34,674 nt of DNA from Pseudomonadales bacterium (GCA_029248675.1 JAQWIX010000142.1:1-34674), one strand, 5' to 3'; shown: positions 25,185 through 33,649, counted from the stretch's first letter. A program made the numbers and translations. The notes: a model not told the origin generated them from the sequence alone.

Positions 25185-26285
25185 TTAAGCCAACGCTTTT
25201 GCCAAAAACGGCAGGCTGATATCTAGGCGGTGATCGATGCCCGAGTGCGTACCGGAAAACTCTTCATAGCGGTGTTTAATGCCAGCCTCTTGAAGCTCAA
25301 GAGAAAGTTGGCGAGAGCCATAGTGGATGTGGAATTGATCTCGCCACCCGCAGTCGATGTAGATGCCTCGCAGTTTCGCCAGCCGGGCCTTGTTTTTTCG
25401 AACCAAATTTACTGGGTCATGGGATAACCACTGCCGCCATCGTTTTTCAATGCGCTGGCCGGTCGTCAAGTCATAAGGCAGATTAAAGCCGTTGGGAGCG
25501 TCTGGGTTAGGATCGTAGGTAGCGGCCATGGCTAGGAGCATTAGCGTCATAATGTCCGCGCCGGAAAGAGGCTTTTCGCCATTGGGGTGGCAGCTGGCTA
25601 CATAGTTGAGAAATCGCTTAACCCGCCCATCGTCGCTCCCTAGCTTCGTTTGGGGTTTGATCTGCTGGCGACCGGGCTTTAACACGGGCAGTCGAAAGTT
25701 CTGTAAGTGTGTAAGCACCCTTGGCCATTCAGCGCCGTAGACAAAGTCAAAATGGGCGTCGCCGGCGTGGTTGGCAATAGCGCCCCAGATGTCTGGCCGA
25801 CTCATGCCCAAACGCATGGCGCCAAAACCACCGGACGATTTACCGAAGCAACCGCGATGTTGGGCACTGCCCCCGGTGCGAAATTCTTGGTCCACGAAGG
25901 GCACAAGTTCGTCATTTAAATAGTCGGCATAGCGACCGATGGCAGTGGAGTTAATGTACTGATTGCCGCCAAGACGGGTAAAACAATCCGGAAAAACGGC
26001 GAGGACTGGCGGCATTACCTTGTCTGCAATAAGCCGATCAAGTTTTTGTACTAAGTTTTCATCGAAGTTACGCCAGTTAAGATGGGCCGGACCGCTACTG
26101 GTAAACCCCGCCAAATCGTAAAGGACGGTAAATCGGCGCTTTGAATTTCTGGGTTGGTCGTAGGCTGCTGGCAGATAGACCGTCACGAGACGCTCGAAAG
26201 GATCGCCAAGAGGGTTGCCACGCAGCACATCGGATTCGTGTGACAGAGTGACTACTCTGCCGCCGGAATGAGAAGTTGTTGCCAT
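25185..26285 (-). CDS. Alpha/beta hydrolase, putative esterase (esterase D/Fes type)
   Basis: A 366-aa alpha/beta-hydrolase of the esterase family that includes S-formylglutathione hydrolase and enterochelin esterase. The nucleophile elbow is GKSSGG (G-x-S-x-G), and the late GTHSGIDHR supplies a plausible catalytic His. I chose the ATG at 26283-26285 because GAGG lies about 7 bases upstream. The frame is open to 26402, but the extra residues look unlike the family. No convincing signal peptide follows that start, so it is probably cytoplasmic. It is divergent from the second cytochrome c gene. The substrate cannot be inferred. Confidence 0.85.
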   Translation of the reverse strand: MATTSHSGGRVVTLSHESDVLRGNPLGDPFERLVTVYLPAAYDQPRNSKRRFTVLYDLAGFTSSGPAHLNWRNFDENLVQKLDRLIADKVMPPVLAVFPDCFTRLGGNQYINSTAIGRYADYLNDELVPFVDQEFRTGGSAQHRGCFGKSSGGFGAMRLGMSRPDIWGAIANHAGDAHFDFVYGAEWPRVLTHLQNFRLPVLKPGRQQIKPQTKLGSDDGRVKRFLNYVASCHPNGEKPLSGADIMTLMLLAMAATYDPNPDAPNGFNLPYDLTTGQRIEKRWRQWLSHDPVNLVRKNKARLAKLRGIYIDCGWRDQFHIHYGSRQLSLELQEAGIKHRYEEFSGTHSGIDHRLDISLPFLAKALA

Positions 26286-26434
26286 AGGTGCCTCGGAGGT
26301 TGCTGCAGTTGAAATTACTGTACTGAAGTCTGCTATGCAGTATCTAACAGCCAGATTATAGTTTTGATTCTCAGCCCTTGCTGATCGAATGTTGAATGCC
26401 AAGGCTTATAGCCCAATTGGAGAAATAAAGCCCC

Positions 26435-27133
26435 GTGAAAGGAACACTTACCCAAGCGTTAGGACAAGCTATCAGCAAACCTGTGATCGCCGCGACGGCG
26501 GCAGCGTTGATCGGTATTTTGTATCTCGCCTATGTACCCAACGCTCGGGCGAGCGCGGATGGGTATGGGGACAGTGGGGCCGGAGCCAAGTTATATCCCG
26601 CCTGTACGTCTTGCCACGGAGCGAAAGGTCAAGGAAACGTCGGCATGGCAGCCCCTAAGTTGACGGGCCTGCCAAGTTCTTATCTGCTGAAGCAAATGCA
26701 GAACTTTCAGAGTGGTGCTCGCGGCATGGCCGCTGGCGACAGCAAGGGTCGCCAAATGGCCGCTATGTCCAAGAGTCCTCGGCTAATGCGGGACGGTGCG
26801 CTAGAGGATCTTGTCGCTTACATCCAGAGTCTTCCAGATGAACCGGCTGCGCAAACCATGGCGGGTGATGCCCAACGTGGAAAAGGTTTGTACAACAGTT
26901 GTGCAAGCTGTCACGGAGCTTCGGGTCAGGGCATCGAAGGTATGGGCGCGCCACCCCTGGCCGGCCAAAGTGATTGGTATCTGTTGGCTCAACTGCAACA
27001 TTTCGCCAAGGGCAGACGTGGTTACGAGCCGCAGGATTACCGCGGCCAGCAAATGCAGGGTGCAATGAGTGTTTTACGATCCCCCGATGACTACCAAGCC
27101 GTTGTCGCATACATCAACACCCTTGGGCCTTAA
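26435..27133 (+). CDS. Second diheme c-type cytochrome (c4-like)
   Basis: A periplasmic two-heme cytochrome of 232 aa: CTSCH at Cys57/Cys60/His61 and CASCH at Cys156/Cys159/His160, with matching repeats (HGAKGQG and HGASGQG) showing internal duplication. A hydrophobic segment (VIAATAAALIGILYLAYV) ends near ARA. It could be a signal peptide or an uncleaved membrane anchor. The start is GTG at 26435 with GGAG about 12 bases upstream, rather far. It is close to the cytochrome c4 at 14552 in design but clearly diverged, so it may serve another donor or acceptor. The racemase gene follows 30 bases later. Confidence 0.9.
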   Translation: MKGTLTQALGQAISKPVIAATAAALIGILYLAYVPNARASADGYGDSGAGAKLYPACTSCHGAKGQGNVGMAAPKLTGLPSSYLLKQMQNFQSGARGMAAGDSKGRQMAAMSKSPRLMRDGALEDLVAYIQSLPDEPAAQTMAGDAQRGKGLYNSCASCHGASGQGIEGMGAPPLAGQSDWYLLAQLQHFAKGRRGYEPQDYRGQQMQGAMSVLRSPDDYQAVVAYINTLGP

Positions 27134-27163
27134 AATGCGAATTCTTCGAACAAGGCTACTCAT

Positions 27164-28246
27164 ATGACGGCTCCCCGGCTTAGGCTGAATCTGGATGCAC
27201 TGGCCGAGAATTACCACATGCTTCGTCGGCGTGGCCCTAACGCGGTACTGCCCGAGCAGGCTGGGGCCGTGGTTAAAGCCAACGCCTACGGTTTGGGTGC
27301 TGCCCCAGTTTCACGCCGGCTGTGGCAGGAAGGTTGCCGGCGATTCTTCGTTGCGGTGGCCGAGGAGGGCGTTCAGCTGCGGCAATTGTTGCCTCAAGCC
27401 CAGATTTACGTCCTAGCCGGTGCAACCACGGCAACGGTGGATATGTTAAGGAATCATGGGCTGCTGCCCGTGCTTAACAGTCTGAACCAGTGCACTTTGT
27501 GGGCCGGCCAAGGTGACGCGCCAGCAGCATTGCATATTGATACCGGCATGCATCGGCTGGGGCTGTCCAGCGACGTGGACGTCACCAAGCTGCCCCAGCT
27601 CAATCTAGAGCTGGTTATGACGCATTTTGCTCGGGCCGACGAGGCGGGTCATGAGATGAATGGGCAGCAATTCGATGAGTTTCTTCAGTGTATCGGCAAG
27701 CTTGAGAAACTCGGCCGGGACTTTTTTGTGAGCACTAACAATACGGCGGGGGCTCTATCCCATATCGGACAAGGTGGCTCAAATGCCCGTTGGGTGGATC
27801 GATTGGGTATTGGCCTGTATGGGGTTAACCCACAACTGGAAACAGCACCGTCGTCAGATGCTCGGGCCCTGGCTACCGTGGCAACCCTTGAAGCACAGGT
27901 GCTGCAAGTGCGCTCCGTACCTTCCGGAGTAACCGTGGGTTACGGCGCGACGTATGGTGTGCAGAAATCCGGGCGGCTTGCCACAGTCAGCGCTGGCTAC
28001 GCCGACGGTGTGCCGCGTTTGTTGTCCAATCAAGGACATGTCGGTTTTAAGGGCCAAAAGCTGCCAGTGGTTGGGCGCGTCAGCATGGATTCTTTAGTGG
28101 TTGAACTGCCTGAATCTTGCGATCTTGGCGAAGGTGATTGGGTTGAGATTTTCGGTTCAACCGTGCCTGTCGAGACGGTAGCGAGGCAGGCGCAAACCAT
28201 TAGCTATGAAATTTTTACCGGTATCGGAGCTCGCGTTCAGCGTTGA
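27164..28246 (+). CDS. alr: Alanine racemase
   Basis: A PLP enzyme that interconverts L- and D-alanine for peptidoglycan. The 360 aa are typical. The Schiff-base Lys38 is in VVKANAYGLG, the second catalytic base Tyr is in VGYGATYGVQKSG, and the C-terminal beta domain has SAGYADGVPR and GRVSMDSLVV. It follows the cytochrome gene by 30 bases and may share its transcript. No racemase-specific regulation is visible. Whether it is the biosynthetic (alr) or catabolic (dadX) paralogue cannot be told here, since no dadA is next to it. Confidence 0.95.
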   Translation: MTAPRLRLNLDALAENYHMLRRRGPNAVLPEQAGAVVKANAYGLGAAPVSRRLWQEGCRRFFVAVAEEGVQLRQLLPQAQIYVLAGATTATVDMLRNHGLLPVLNSLNQCTLWAGQGDAPAALHIDTGMHRLGLSSDVDVTKLPQLNLELVMTHFARADEAGHEMNGQQFDEFLQCIGKLEKLGRDFFVSTNNTAGALSHIGQGGSNARWVDRLGIGLYGVNPQLETAPSSDARALATVATLEAQVLQVRSVPSGVTVGYGATYGVQKSGRLATVSAGYADGVPRLLSNQGHVGFKGQKLPVVGRVSMDSLVVELPESCDLGEGDWVEIFGSTVPVETVARQAQTISYEIFTGIGARVQR

Positions 28247-28310
28247 GTATAAAAACTAGACGGTTTCTCAGGCGGTGCAGGAGTGATAGAAAGAGAGTCG
28301 GGCGGGTATC

Positions 28311-28334
28311 AAGCCTGTAAAGAAATGCAGGCTT
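28311..28334. repeat. Perfect 7-bp inverted repeat (hairpin)
   Basis: AAGCCTG (28311-28317) and CAGGCTT (28328-28334) flank a 10-base AT-rich loop in the gap between alr and the SDR gene. No T-run follows, so it is not a classical terminator. It could be an mRNA hairpin or an operator. Confidence 0.4.
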
Positions 28335-28389
28335 AGACGATGAGCCATATCTCGGCCAACTGAGGTCGGCGGACAAAGGAGAGCAAAGG

Positions 28390-29202
28390 GTGGGAGCGAC
28401 AATTAACCCGCAAGGGACATTGGCTGGCAAAGTGGCAGTCATCACAGGGGCCAGTCGAGGCATTGGCGATGCCATTGCTAGGCGTTATGCGATGGAAGGC
28501 GCCAAGGTGGTGGTATCGGCCCGAACTGTGGAAAGCGGAGATCATTATTTACCCGGCTCCATCAATGAAACCGTGGCCCAGATCAATGCTGCCGGCGGAC
28601 AGGCTATTGCGGTTAAAGCCGACCTGGGTGTTGCCGAAGATCGACAAGGTTTGGTGGCAGCGGCGCTAGACGCGTTTGGAGCCGTTGATGTTTTAGTGAA
28701 CAACGCAGCGATTACCTATTTTATTCCGGTGACCGAGTTTCCAGAAAAACGGTTCCGCCTGATGATGGACGTGCAGGTTTGGGCGCCTTTTGAGCTTGCT
28801 CAATTGGTTTTGCCAGGAATGCGAGAAAGAGGTTCGGGTTGGATTTTGAATGTGTCATCTCATGCGGCCCTGCACCCGGAAAAACTCCAGCCCGGTCGTG
28901 GTAGCACCGTTTATGGGATGTGCAAAGCGGCCCTAGAGCGGTTCACAACGGGTTTGGCGCAAGAGGTGTACGATGACGGCATTGGCGTGAACGTCATTTC
29001 CCCTGGCTTGGTGGCAACGCCAGGGGTGATGCACCATAAGCTGATCAATGAATCCAACGAGGCGCGGGTAACTCCGGTGGAGCATATGGCCGAGGCCTGT
29101 TTGCGTTTGTGCCACGGTGACGCTCAGGAGCTCACAGGCCGCATCGACTACGCCGACGCCGTAATGGAGGAGTTTTCCCTAAACGCCGCAACGCTTATTT
29201 AA
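28390..29202 (+). CDS. Short-chain dehydrogenase/reductase
   Basis: A classical SDR of 270 aa. The cofactor motif is TGASRGIG at residues 19-26, NNAA is in the middle, and the active-site Ser is in NVSSHAAL. The catalytic Tyr-x3-Lys is in VYGMCKAALERF. The gap between the Ser and Tyr motifs is longer than usual (HPEKLQPGRGST). The start is GTG, with AAAGGAGAG upstream at good spacing. It is co-directional with the aminotransferase 43 bases downstream, so a two-gene operon for some amine, hydroxy acid or ketone conversion is possible. The substrate is unknown. Confidence 0.9.
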   Translation: MGATINPQGTLAGKVAVITGASRGIGDAIARRYAMEGAKVVVSARTVESGDHYLPGSINETVAQINAAGGQAIAVKADLGVAEDRQGLVAAALDAFGAVDVLVNNAAITYFIPVTEFPEKRFRLMMDVQVWAPFELAQLVLPGMRERGSGWILNVSSHAALHPEKLQPGRGSTVYGMCKAALERFTTGLAQEVYDDGIGVNVISPGLVATPGVMHHKLINESNEARVTPVEHMAEACLRLCHGDAQELTGRIDYADAVMEEFSLNAATLI

Positions 29203-29245
29203 GCGCAATCTCGCGGGGTTTGCCGGGGCAGACTAGGAGAAAAAA

Positions 29246-30658
29246 ATGACGGAACTATCCAAATTTGCGACGCACAACGAGTATCCAAACGACTCTATTG
29301 AGGGGATGGATCTACAGCATCTACTGCATCCGTCGACTAACTTGGCCCAGCATCAACAGCAGGGCCCAGTAGTTCACGAAAGTGCCAGTGGCGTATACAT
29401 TCGCGATAACCACGGTAAGCAGTATCTGGAAGGCATGGCTGGTCTTTGGTGTACGGCCATTGGGTATGGCCAAGAAGAGCTAGCCAAGGTGGCCTACGAG
29501 CAGATGGTGAAGCTTAATTATTCCCAGCTTTTTGCCGGCAGAACGAACGAGCCCTCGGTATTGCTGGCTGAAAAGCTCAAGGCCATGGCACCGTTTGACG
29601 CAGGCCGAGTCTTTTTTGGTCTGTCGGGTAGTGATGCCAACGATACCCAGATCAAACTTATTTGGTATTACAACAACGCGCTGGGTCGACCGGAAAAGAA
29701 AAAGATTATTTCTCGTAAACGCGGCTATCACGGAGTCACCGTGGCTAGCGGCTCCCTGACGGGCTTGCCGCCCTTTCATGCGGCGTTTGATCTGCCTATT
29801 CCCGGCGTCCTGCATACATCCTCGCCGCACTTCTACAGCGAAGGTCTACCCGGTGAAAGTGAGGCGGAATTTCTGCAGCGCCTCGTTGACGATCTTGAGG
29901 GGATGATTGAACAGGAAGGTCCCGAAACCGTTGCCGCCTTTATCGCAGAACCCATCATGGGCGCGGGTGGTGTCGTAGTTCCCCCAGAGAATTATTTCCC
30001 GCGGATTCAGCAGGTCTTAGATAAATACGATATCGCCTTTATCGATGACGAAGTGATTTGCGGCTTTGGCCGAACCGGCCAGCCTTTTGGTGCTCAAACT
30101 TTGGACATCAAACCCACCACCATGAGTATCGCCAAAGCGCTGTCGTCGGCCTATCTGCCGATCAGCGCGGTCTTGATGCCAGAGTTCATGTACGAGGCCT
30201 TCGCCGATCGTTCAGGCGAACTGGGGAATTTTGCTCACGGATTTACGTATTCTGGGCACCCAGTTTGTGCCGCGGTGGCGCTGCGCAATCTTGAATTAAT
30301 GGAAGAAATGGACCTTTTCAATCACGCGGCACGCATGGGTGAAATCTTGCAGCAACGATTGCAGCAGTTTGTTGGGCATCCTCTGGTCGGAGAAGTGCGT
30401 GGTAAGGGATTAATTGCCGCGGTGGAGTTGGTTCGCCAGGCAGAGCCCCGGGAACCCTTTGCTGCCAGCGACGGTGTGGGCGCGTTCTGTGCTAACGCCT
30501 GTCATCAGGCGGGCTTGGTGTTGCGAAATATGGGCGATTCAATAGCCATTTGTCCGCCCCTGATCATCAACGAGAACCAAATTGATGAGCTGGTGTCGAA
30601 ACTGGCGGGTGCCATCGATCAGACTCAAGATTGGGTTCACAAACAAGGACTGCTTTAG
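29246..30658 (+). CDS. Class III (omega) aminotransferase
   Basis: A PLP-dependent omega-transaminase of 470 aa that moves an amino group from an amine or omega-amino acid (such as beta-alanine or taurine) to pyruvate or another keto acid. PLP Lys297 is in SIAKALSSAYLP, and Asp268 in IDDEVICGFGRTG contacts the pyridine nitrogen. GSDANDTQIKL and RGYHGVTVASGSLTG hold the phosphate-binding region. A strong AGGAG site lies before the ATG. It probably works with the SDR 43 bases upstream. The exact substrate cannot be read from the sequence. It is convergent with the carbonic anhydrase gene. Confidence 0.94.
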   Translation: MTELSKFATHNEYPNDSIEGMDLQHLLHPSTNLAQHQQQGPVVHESASGVYIRDNHGKQYLEGMAGLWCTAIGYGQEELAKVAYEQMVKLNYSQLFAGRTNEPSVLLAEKLKAMAPFDAGRVFFGLSGSDANDTQIKLIWYYNNALGRPEKKKIISRKRGYHGVTVASGSLTGLPPFHAAFDLPIPGVLHTSSPHFYSEGLPGESEAEFLQRLVDDLEGMIEQEGPETVAAFIAEPIMGAGGVVVPPENYFPRIQQVLDKYDIAFIDDEVICGFGRTGQPFGAQTLDIKPTTMSIAKALSSAYLPISAVLMPEFMYEAFADRSGELGNFAHGFTYSGHPVCAAVALRNLELMEEMDLFNHAARMGEILQQRLQQFVGHPLVGEVRGKGLIAAVELVRQAEPREPFAASDGVGAFCANACHQAGLVLRNMGDSIAICPPLIINENQIDELVSKLAGAIDQTQDWVHKQGLL

Positions 30659-30670
30659 GTTCGGAACGAA

Positions 30671-31315
30671 TTAGCCCAGAGCGGACACGCCTGCCTGATC
30701 GTGAAGCGACAACCCCAAGTCTTTCAGTAAGCCGTCTTCAATACTGTAGATCCAGCCGTGCAGACTCAGGGCGCGTCCCTGAGACCAAGCTTCGTTGACC
30801 GCCGGGCTTTGGGCCAAGGATTTGAGTTGATGCTGAACGTTAAGTTCGCATAAGGCTGCAAGTCGCTCGGCCGCTGGCAACGCTGCCAAGTTGGGTTGCT
30901 GAGCGTTCCAAATATCGCTGATGCTGGCGATCCAATCCGCCACAATTCCTGTCGCCGTGCCCTGCATGGCTGCTTGAACGCCTCCGCACTTATAGTGACC
31001 ACAGACGATAATGTGCTCCACCTCCAACGCATTTACGGCGTATTCAATAACGCTTTGGCAATTGGGGTCGTCGCTACCAATAACGTTGGCCACATTGCGA
31101 TGAACAAAAACCTCTCCGGGGACCAATCCCGTTATCTGATTCGCCGGAACGCGACTGTCTGAGCAGCCGATCCACAGATACTTGGGTTTTTGTTGGGTTG
31201 CCAGTCGCGGGAAAAACTCCGGGTCCTCTTGACGTACTTGTTCGGCCCAATTTCGATTGTTTTGGAGCAAAATCTCTAGGTCGGGCCCGTCTTTTGTTTT
31301 GGAAGTTTGGCTCAT
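30671..31315 (-). CDS. can: Beta-class carbonic anhydrase
   Basis: A zinc enzyme interconverting CO2 and bicarbonate in the cytoplasm. The zinc ligands Cys51, His107 and Cys110 and the Asp53-Arg55 dyad (CSDSRVP) are all present. HRNVAN and CGHYKCGGVQAAM match the E. coli Can/YadF type. At 214 aa it is full length. The symbol is by similarity to that type. It ends 12 bases from the aminotransferase stop on the opposite strand and is divergent from the acyl-CoA dehydrogenase, with about 200 bases between starts. Confidence 0.94.
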   Translation of the reverse strand: MSQTSKTKDGPDLEILLQNNRNWAEQVRQEDPEFFPRLATQQKPKYLWIGCSDSRVPANQITGLVPGEVFVHRNVANVIGSDDPNCQSVIEYAVNALEVEHIIVCGHYKCGGVQAAMQGTATGIVADWIASISDIWNAQQPNLAALPAAERLAALCELNVQHQLKSLAQSPAVNEAWSQGRALSLHGWIYSIEDGLLKDLGLSLHDQAGVSALG

Positions 31316-31514
31316 AAGGATCGTTAACCATTTATTTTTGAAGCTGGTACGCCGGCAGCTAATGACAACGTCGGAATCGGCTCATAGCATGTCCAAGTGC
31401 GCAGACGATTTCCAGAGTCTTGCTAACTTTGAGTGTTATTTGGGCGACGAATTTGTCCGTTAGGCGCCCAGCGGATCAGTTATCATATCGGTCGAAAAGG
31501 GCAGGGGCGTAGAT

Positions 31515-32684
31515 ATGCATTTGGTACCAGACTTCGATTTTGGCCACGGTGAAACTATTGGTCAATTAAGAGACAGCATTGCGGCGTTTTGTGCCAAAGA
31601 GCTAGCCCCAAGGGCCGCTGATATTGATCGGAATAACGAATTCCCCAGAGACTTGTGGCCACAGCTCGGTAGCCTAGGTGTATTGGGGATGACAGTCCCC
31701 GAGCAATACGGCGGCGTGGATATGGGGTATTTGGCGCATACCATCGTACTCGAAGAAATCAGCCGAGCCTCAGGTTCCGTGGGTCTGTCCTACGGCGCGC
31801 ACTCAAACCTTTGCGTCAATCAGGTCGTACGTTTTGGCACCGAGGACCAGCGTCAGCAATACCTTCCCAAGCTCGTATCGGGTGAATATCTCGGAGCGTT
31901 GGCCATGAGCGAACCCGGATCCGGCTCCGATGTGGTGAGCATGCGCTTGCGGGCCACCGACGATGGTGATGACTACGTTCTCAACGGCAACAAAATGTGG
32001 ATTACCAATGGTCCTGGCGCGGATGTTTTAGTGGTTTACGCTACCGTTGATCCAGCCTTGGGAACGAAGGGCATCACGGCCTTCTTGGTGGACAAAGGGA
32101 TGGCCGGTTTCAGCACTGGCACCAAACTGGACAAGATGGGTATGCGGGGTTCGGACACTGCTGAGCTCATCTTCGAAGATTGTCGTATCCCGAAAAGCCA
32201 AATACTGGGCAAGGTGGGTCAGGGAGTCAGTATCTTAATGAGTGGTCTCGATTACGAGCGCGTTGTGCTCGCTGGCGGTGCGCTGGGTTTGAGTCGAGCG
32301 GCCTTAGACGTGGCCATGCCCTACGTGCACGAGCGACAGCAATTTGGTCGGCCTATCGGGGAATTCCAGCTGATGCAGGCAAAAATTGCCGATATGTACA
32401 CGGAAACCAATGCAGCTCGCGCCTATGTTTATGCGGTTGCCGCAGCCTGCGATGCAGATCGCACGACGCGTATCGATGCCGCCGGCTGCATTTTGTACGC
32501 TGCCGAACGGGCAACCCAACATGCCTTGCAAGCAGTGCAAGCATTAGGAGGCAATGGTTACATCAATGACTTCCCTGCAGCCCGTTTGCTGCGGGACGCC
32601 AAACTTTATGAGATTGGCGCCGGTACCAGCGAGATTCGGCGCATGTTGATTGGGCGGGAGCTATTCGACGCGACTCGAAGCTGA
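31515..32684 (+). CDS. Acyl-CoA dehydrogenase, isovaleryl-CoA type
   Basis: A flavoprotein of 389 aa that oxidises an acyl-CoA to the 2,3-enoyl-CoA. The FAD/substrate motif is [11 protein letters not shown] and a second is [15 protein letters not shown]. The segment [17 protein letters not shown] places a glutamate (Glu248) on the helix where isovaleryl-CoA dehydrogenase carries its unusual catalytic base. Ordinary acyl-CoA dehydrogenases use a later Glu. This suggests leucine catabolism (LiuA-like). However, the usual liuB, liuC and liuD partners are not in this window, so it stands alone. A weak GGGGCG site precedes the ATG. Confidence 0.9.
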   Translation: MHLVPDFDFGHGETIGQLRDSIAAFCAKELAPRAADIDRNNEFPRDLWPQLGSLGVLGMTVPEQYGGVDMGYLAHTIVLEEISRASGSVGLSYGAHSNLCVNQVVRFGTEDQRQQYLPKLVSGEYLGALAMSEPGSGSDVVSMRLRATDDGDDYVLNGNKMWITNGPGADVLVVYATVDPALGTKGITAFLVDKGMAGFSTGTKLDKMGMRGSDTAELIFEDCRIPKSQILGKVGQGVSILMSGLDYERVVLAGGALGLSRAALDVAMPYVHERQQFGRPIGEFQLMQAKIADMYTETNAARAYVYAVAAACDADRTTRIDAAGCILYAAERATQHALQAVQALGGNGYINDFPAARLLRDAKLYEIGAGTSEIRRMLIGRELFDATRS

Positions 32685-32687
32685 GGC

Positions 32688-32693
32688 TATAAT
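32688..32693 (+). promoter_or_regulatory. Possible -10 element for cytochrome c5
   Basis: A perfect TATAAT directly after the dehydrogenase stop, about 160 bases before the cytochrome c5 start. No good -35 is seen. A GC-rich palindrome (CCGGCGCCGG) follows at once. An imperfect hairpin with arms CCGCT (32759-32763) and AGCGG (32779-32783) lies in the same gap. Confidence 0.25.
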
Positions 32694-32852
32694 CCGGCGC
32701 CGGCTTAATCAGCTGCAAGGGGTCATCGCCGATTCCGCACCTATGTCCTGAGGACGTGCCGCTATTTCAAAATAGAACAGCGGTACAAACCGGGGATTGG
32801 ACGAAAATATTTAGACTATAGACACTTAATTGCTCAACAAAGGAGAGATCTC

Positions 32853-33257
32853 TTGAGACTGAGATTCATAGCTATTGCTTCAACTCTGTTGTTTGCCCTT
32901 GCGGCAAATGCGGTTCCCCCAGGCAGCGACGACGAGATCGACGCACGCTTGCAACCCTATGGAACGGTTAACCGGGCGGTAATCCAAGAGGTAACCGTAG
33001 CTGCCCCAGCGGCGCCTCTAACCGGCACCGAGGTCTATGACACTTACTGTGCGACCTGTCACGCCATGGGTATTGGTGGTGCACCCACATTTGCAGATAC
33101 CGCGGCATGGGCACCTCGGATCGCCAAGGGCATGGACACTCTGATGGCAAGCACCTTAAACGGCATAAACGCAATGCCAGCCAAGGGCCTTTGTATGTCT
33201 TGCTCAGACGATGAGCTGAACGATGCGGTCACCTATATGGTCGACGCGGCCAAGTAG
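32853..33257 (+). CDS. Cytochrome c5-type monoheme cytochrome
   Basis: A small periplasmic electron carrier of 134 aa. Its signal peptide (IASTLLFALAANA) is followed by an acidic linker and one heme site, CATCH at Cys66/Cys69/His70, with Met108 in NAMPAKG as a likely axial ligand. The extra cysteine pair Cys114 and Cys117 (CMSC) is the disulfide typical of cytochrome c5. The start is TTG at 32853 with a strong AAGGAGAG about 6 bases upstream; no ATG fits. It probably feeds electrons to the oxidases together with the c4 cytochromes. It ends before a GC-rich hairpin. Confidence 0.92.
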   Translation: MRLRFIAIASTLLFALAANAVPPGSDDEIDARLQPYGTVNRAVIQEVTVAAPAAPLTGTEVYDTYCATCHAMGIGGAPTFADTAAWAPRIAKGMDTLMASTLNGINAMPAKGLCMSCSDDELNDAVTYMVDAAK

Positions 33258-33267
33258 TTGGCCCCTA

Positions 33268-33300
33268 GCCCCGCACCCATGGCACGCACCAGTGCGGGGC
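33268..33300 (+). terminator. GC-rich hairpin after cytochrome c5
   Basis: GCCCCGCAC (33268-33276) pairs perfectly with GTGCGGGGC (33292-33300) across a 15-base loop. It begins 11 bases after the stop codon. There is no T-run, so it may act as an mRNA-stabilising hairpin or a Rho-assisted end instead of a classical terminator. Confidence 0.5.
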
Positions 33301-33364
33301 CTACTGGCTGCCCAAGCGAGTAGAAACCACCCATCAGCGCGCTAAGCGCACCAAATTAACGCGT

Positions 33365-33381
33365 TGCACCGCCTATGTGCA
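33365..33381. promoter_or_regulatory. Candidate NtrC-type activator site
   Basis: The sequence TGCACC-N5-TGTGCA matches the NtrC consensus TGCACC-N5-GGTGCA at 11 of 12 specified positions. It lies about 150 bases upstream of a sigma-54 promoter, the normal position for an NtrC enhancer. A weaker half-site, GCACCA, is at 33348-33353. Confidence 0.55.
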
Positions 33382-33394
33382 CCATACATAGGCG
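33370..33394. repeat. Perfect 9-bp inverted repeat overlapping the NtrC candidate
   Basis: CGCCTATGT (33370-33378) and ACATAGGCG (33386-33394) flank a 7-base spacer. It shares bases with the NtrC-like palindrome. It could be a second operator competing for the same DNA. Confidence 0.5.
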
Positions 33395-33531
33395 CCGGGC
33401 TCGAATTGTCTCACCGTGATGTAATCAAGCTTGCTCCTAGTCAGGTCGTCGTTGGGAAAACGGCAGTCAAAAAGCACGAAAAAACAATGACTAACGCGCG
33501 CCCTGTAAAAAACCTCACCTATTTATCAAAG

Positions 33532-33548
33532 TTGGCCCACTTGTTGCT
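33532..33548 (+). promoter_or_regulatory. Sigma-54 (RpoN) -24/-12 promoter for the TorF porin
   Basis: The sequence is TTGGCCC-ACTTG-TTGCT. The invariant GG (33534-33535) and GC (33546-33547) are separated by exactly 10 bases, and TTGC follows the consensus. Transcription would begin near 33559, leaving a leader of about 90 bases. No convincing sigma-70 promoter is seen in the gap. Confidence 0.65.
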
Positions 33549-33649
33549 TTATGTTCTGCAGCGAAACAAGAGCCGCTCAACGTGGTTAACGCGCAAAGGC
33601 AACGGCTGATGCTTGTTGCCATTACTTAATTGAACAGTCAGGAGAGACT

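Larger units (their letters stand above)
33258..33649. other. 392-base regulatory gap upstream of the TorF porin gene
   Basis: This gap holds the hairpin after cytochrome c5, a candidate NtrC site (33365-33381), an overlapping perfect inverted repeat (33370-33394) and a sigma-54 element (33532-33548). An 81-codon frame within it (33364-33609) has a TTG start, no ribosome-binding site and a stop inside the leader. I treat it as non-coding. Confidence 0.6.

Noticed and set aside
26286-26402. Longer N-terminus for the esterase
   Set aside because: A good ribosome-binding site precedes the ATG at 26285, and the added residues look unrelated.
33364-33609. 81-codon plus-strand frame in the gap before the TorF porin
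   Set aside because: It starts with TTG without a ribosome-binding site, overlaps the NtrC and sigma-54 elements, and has no protein-like domain pattern.
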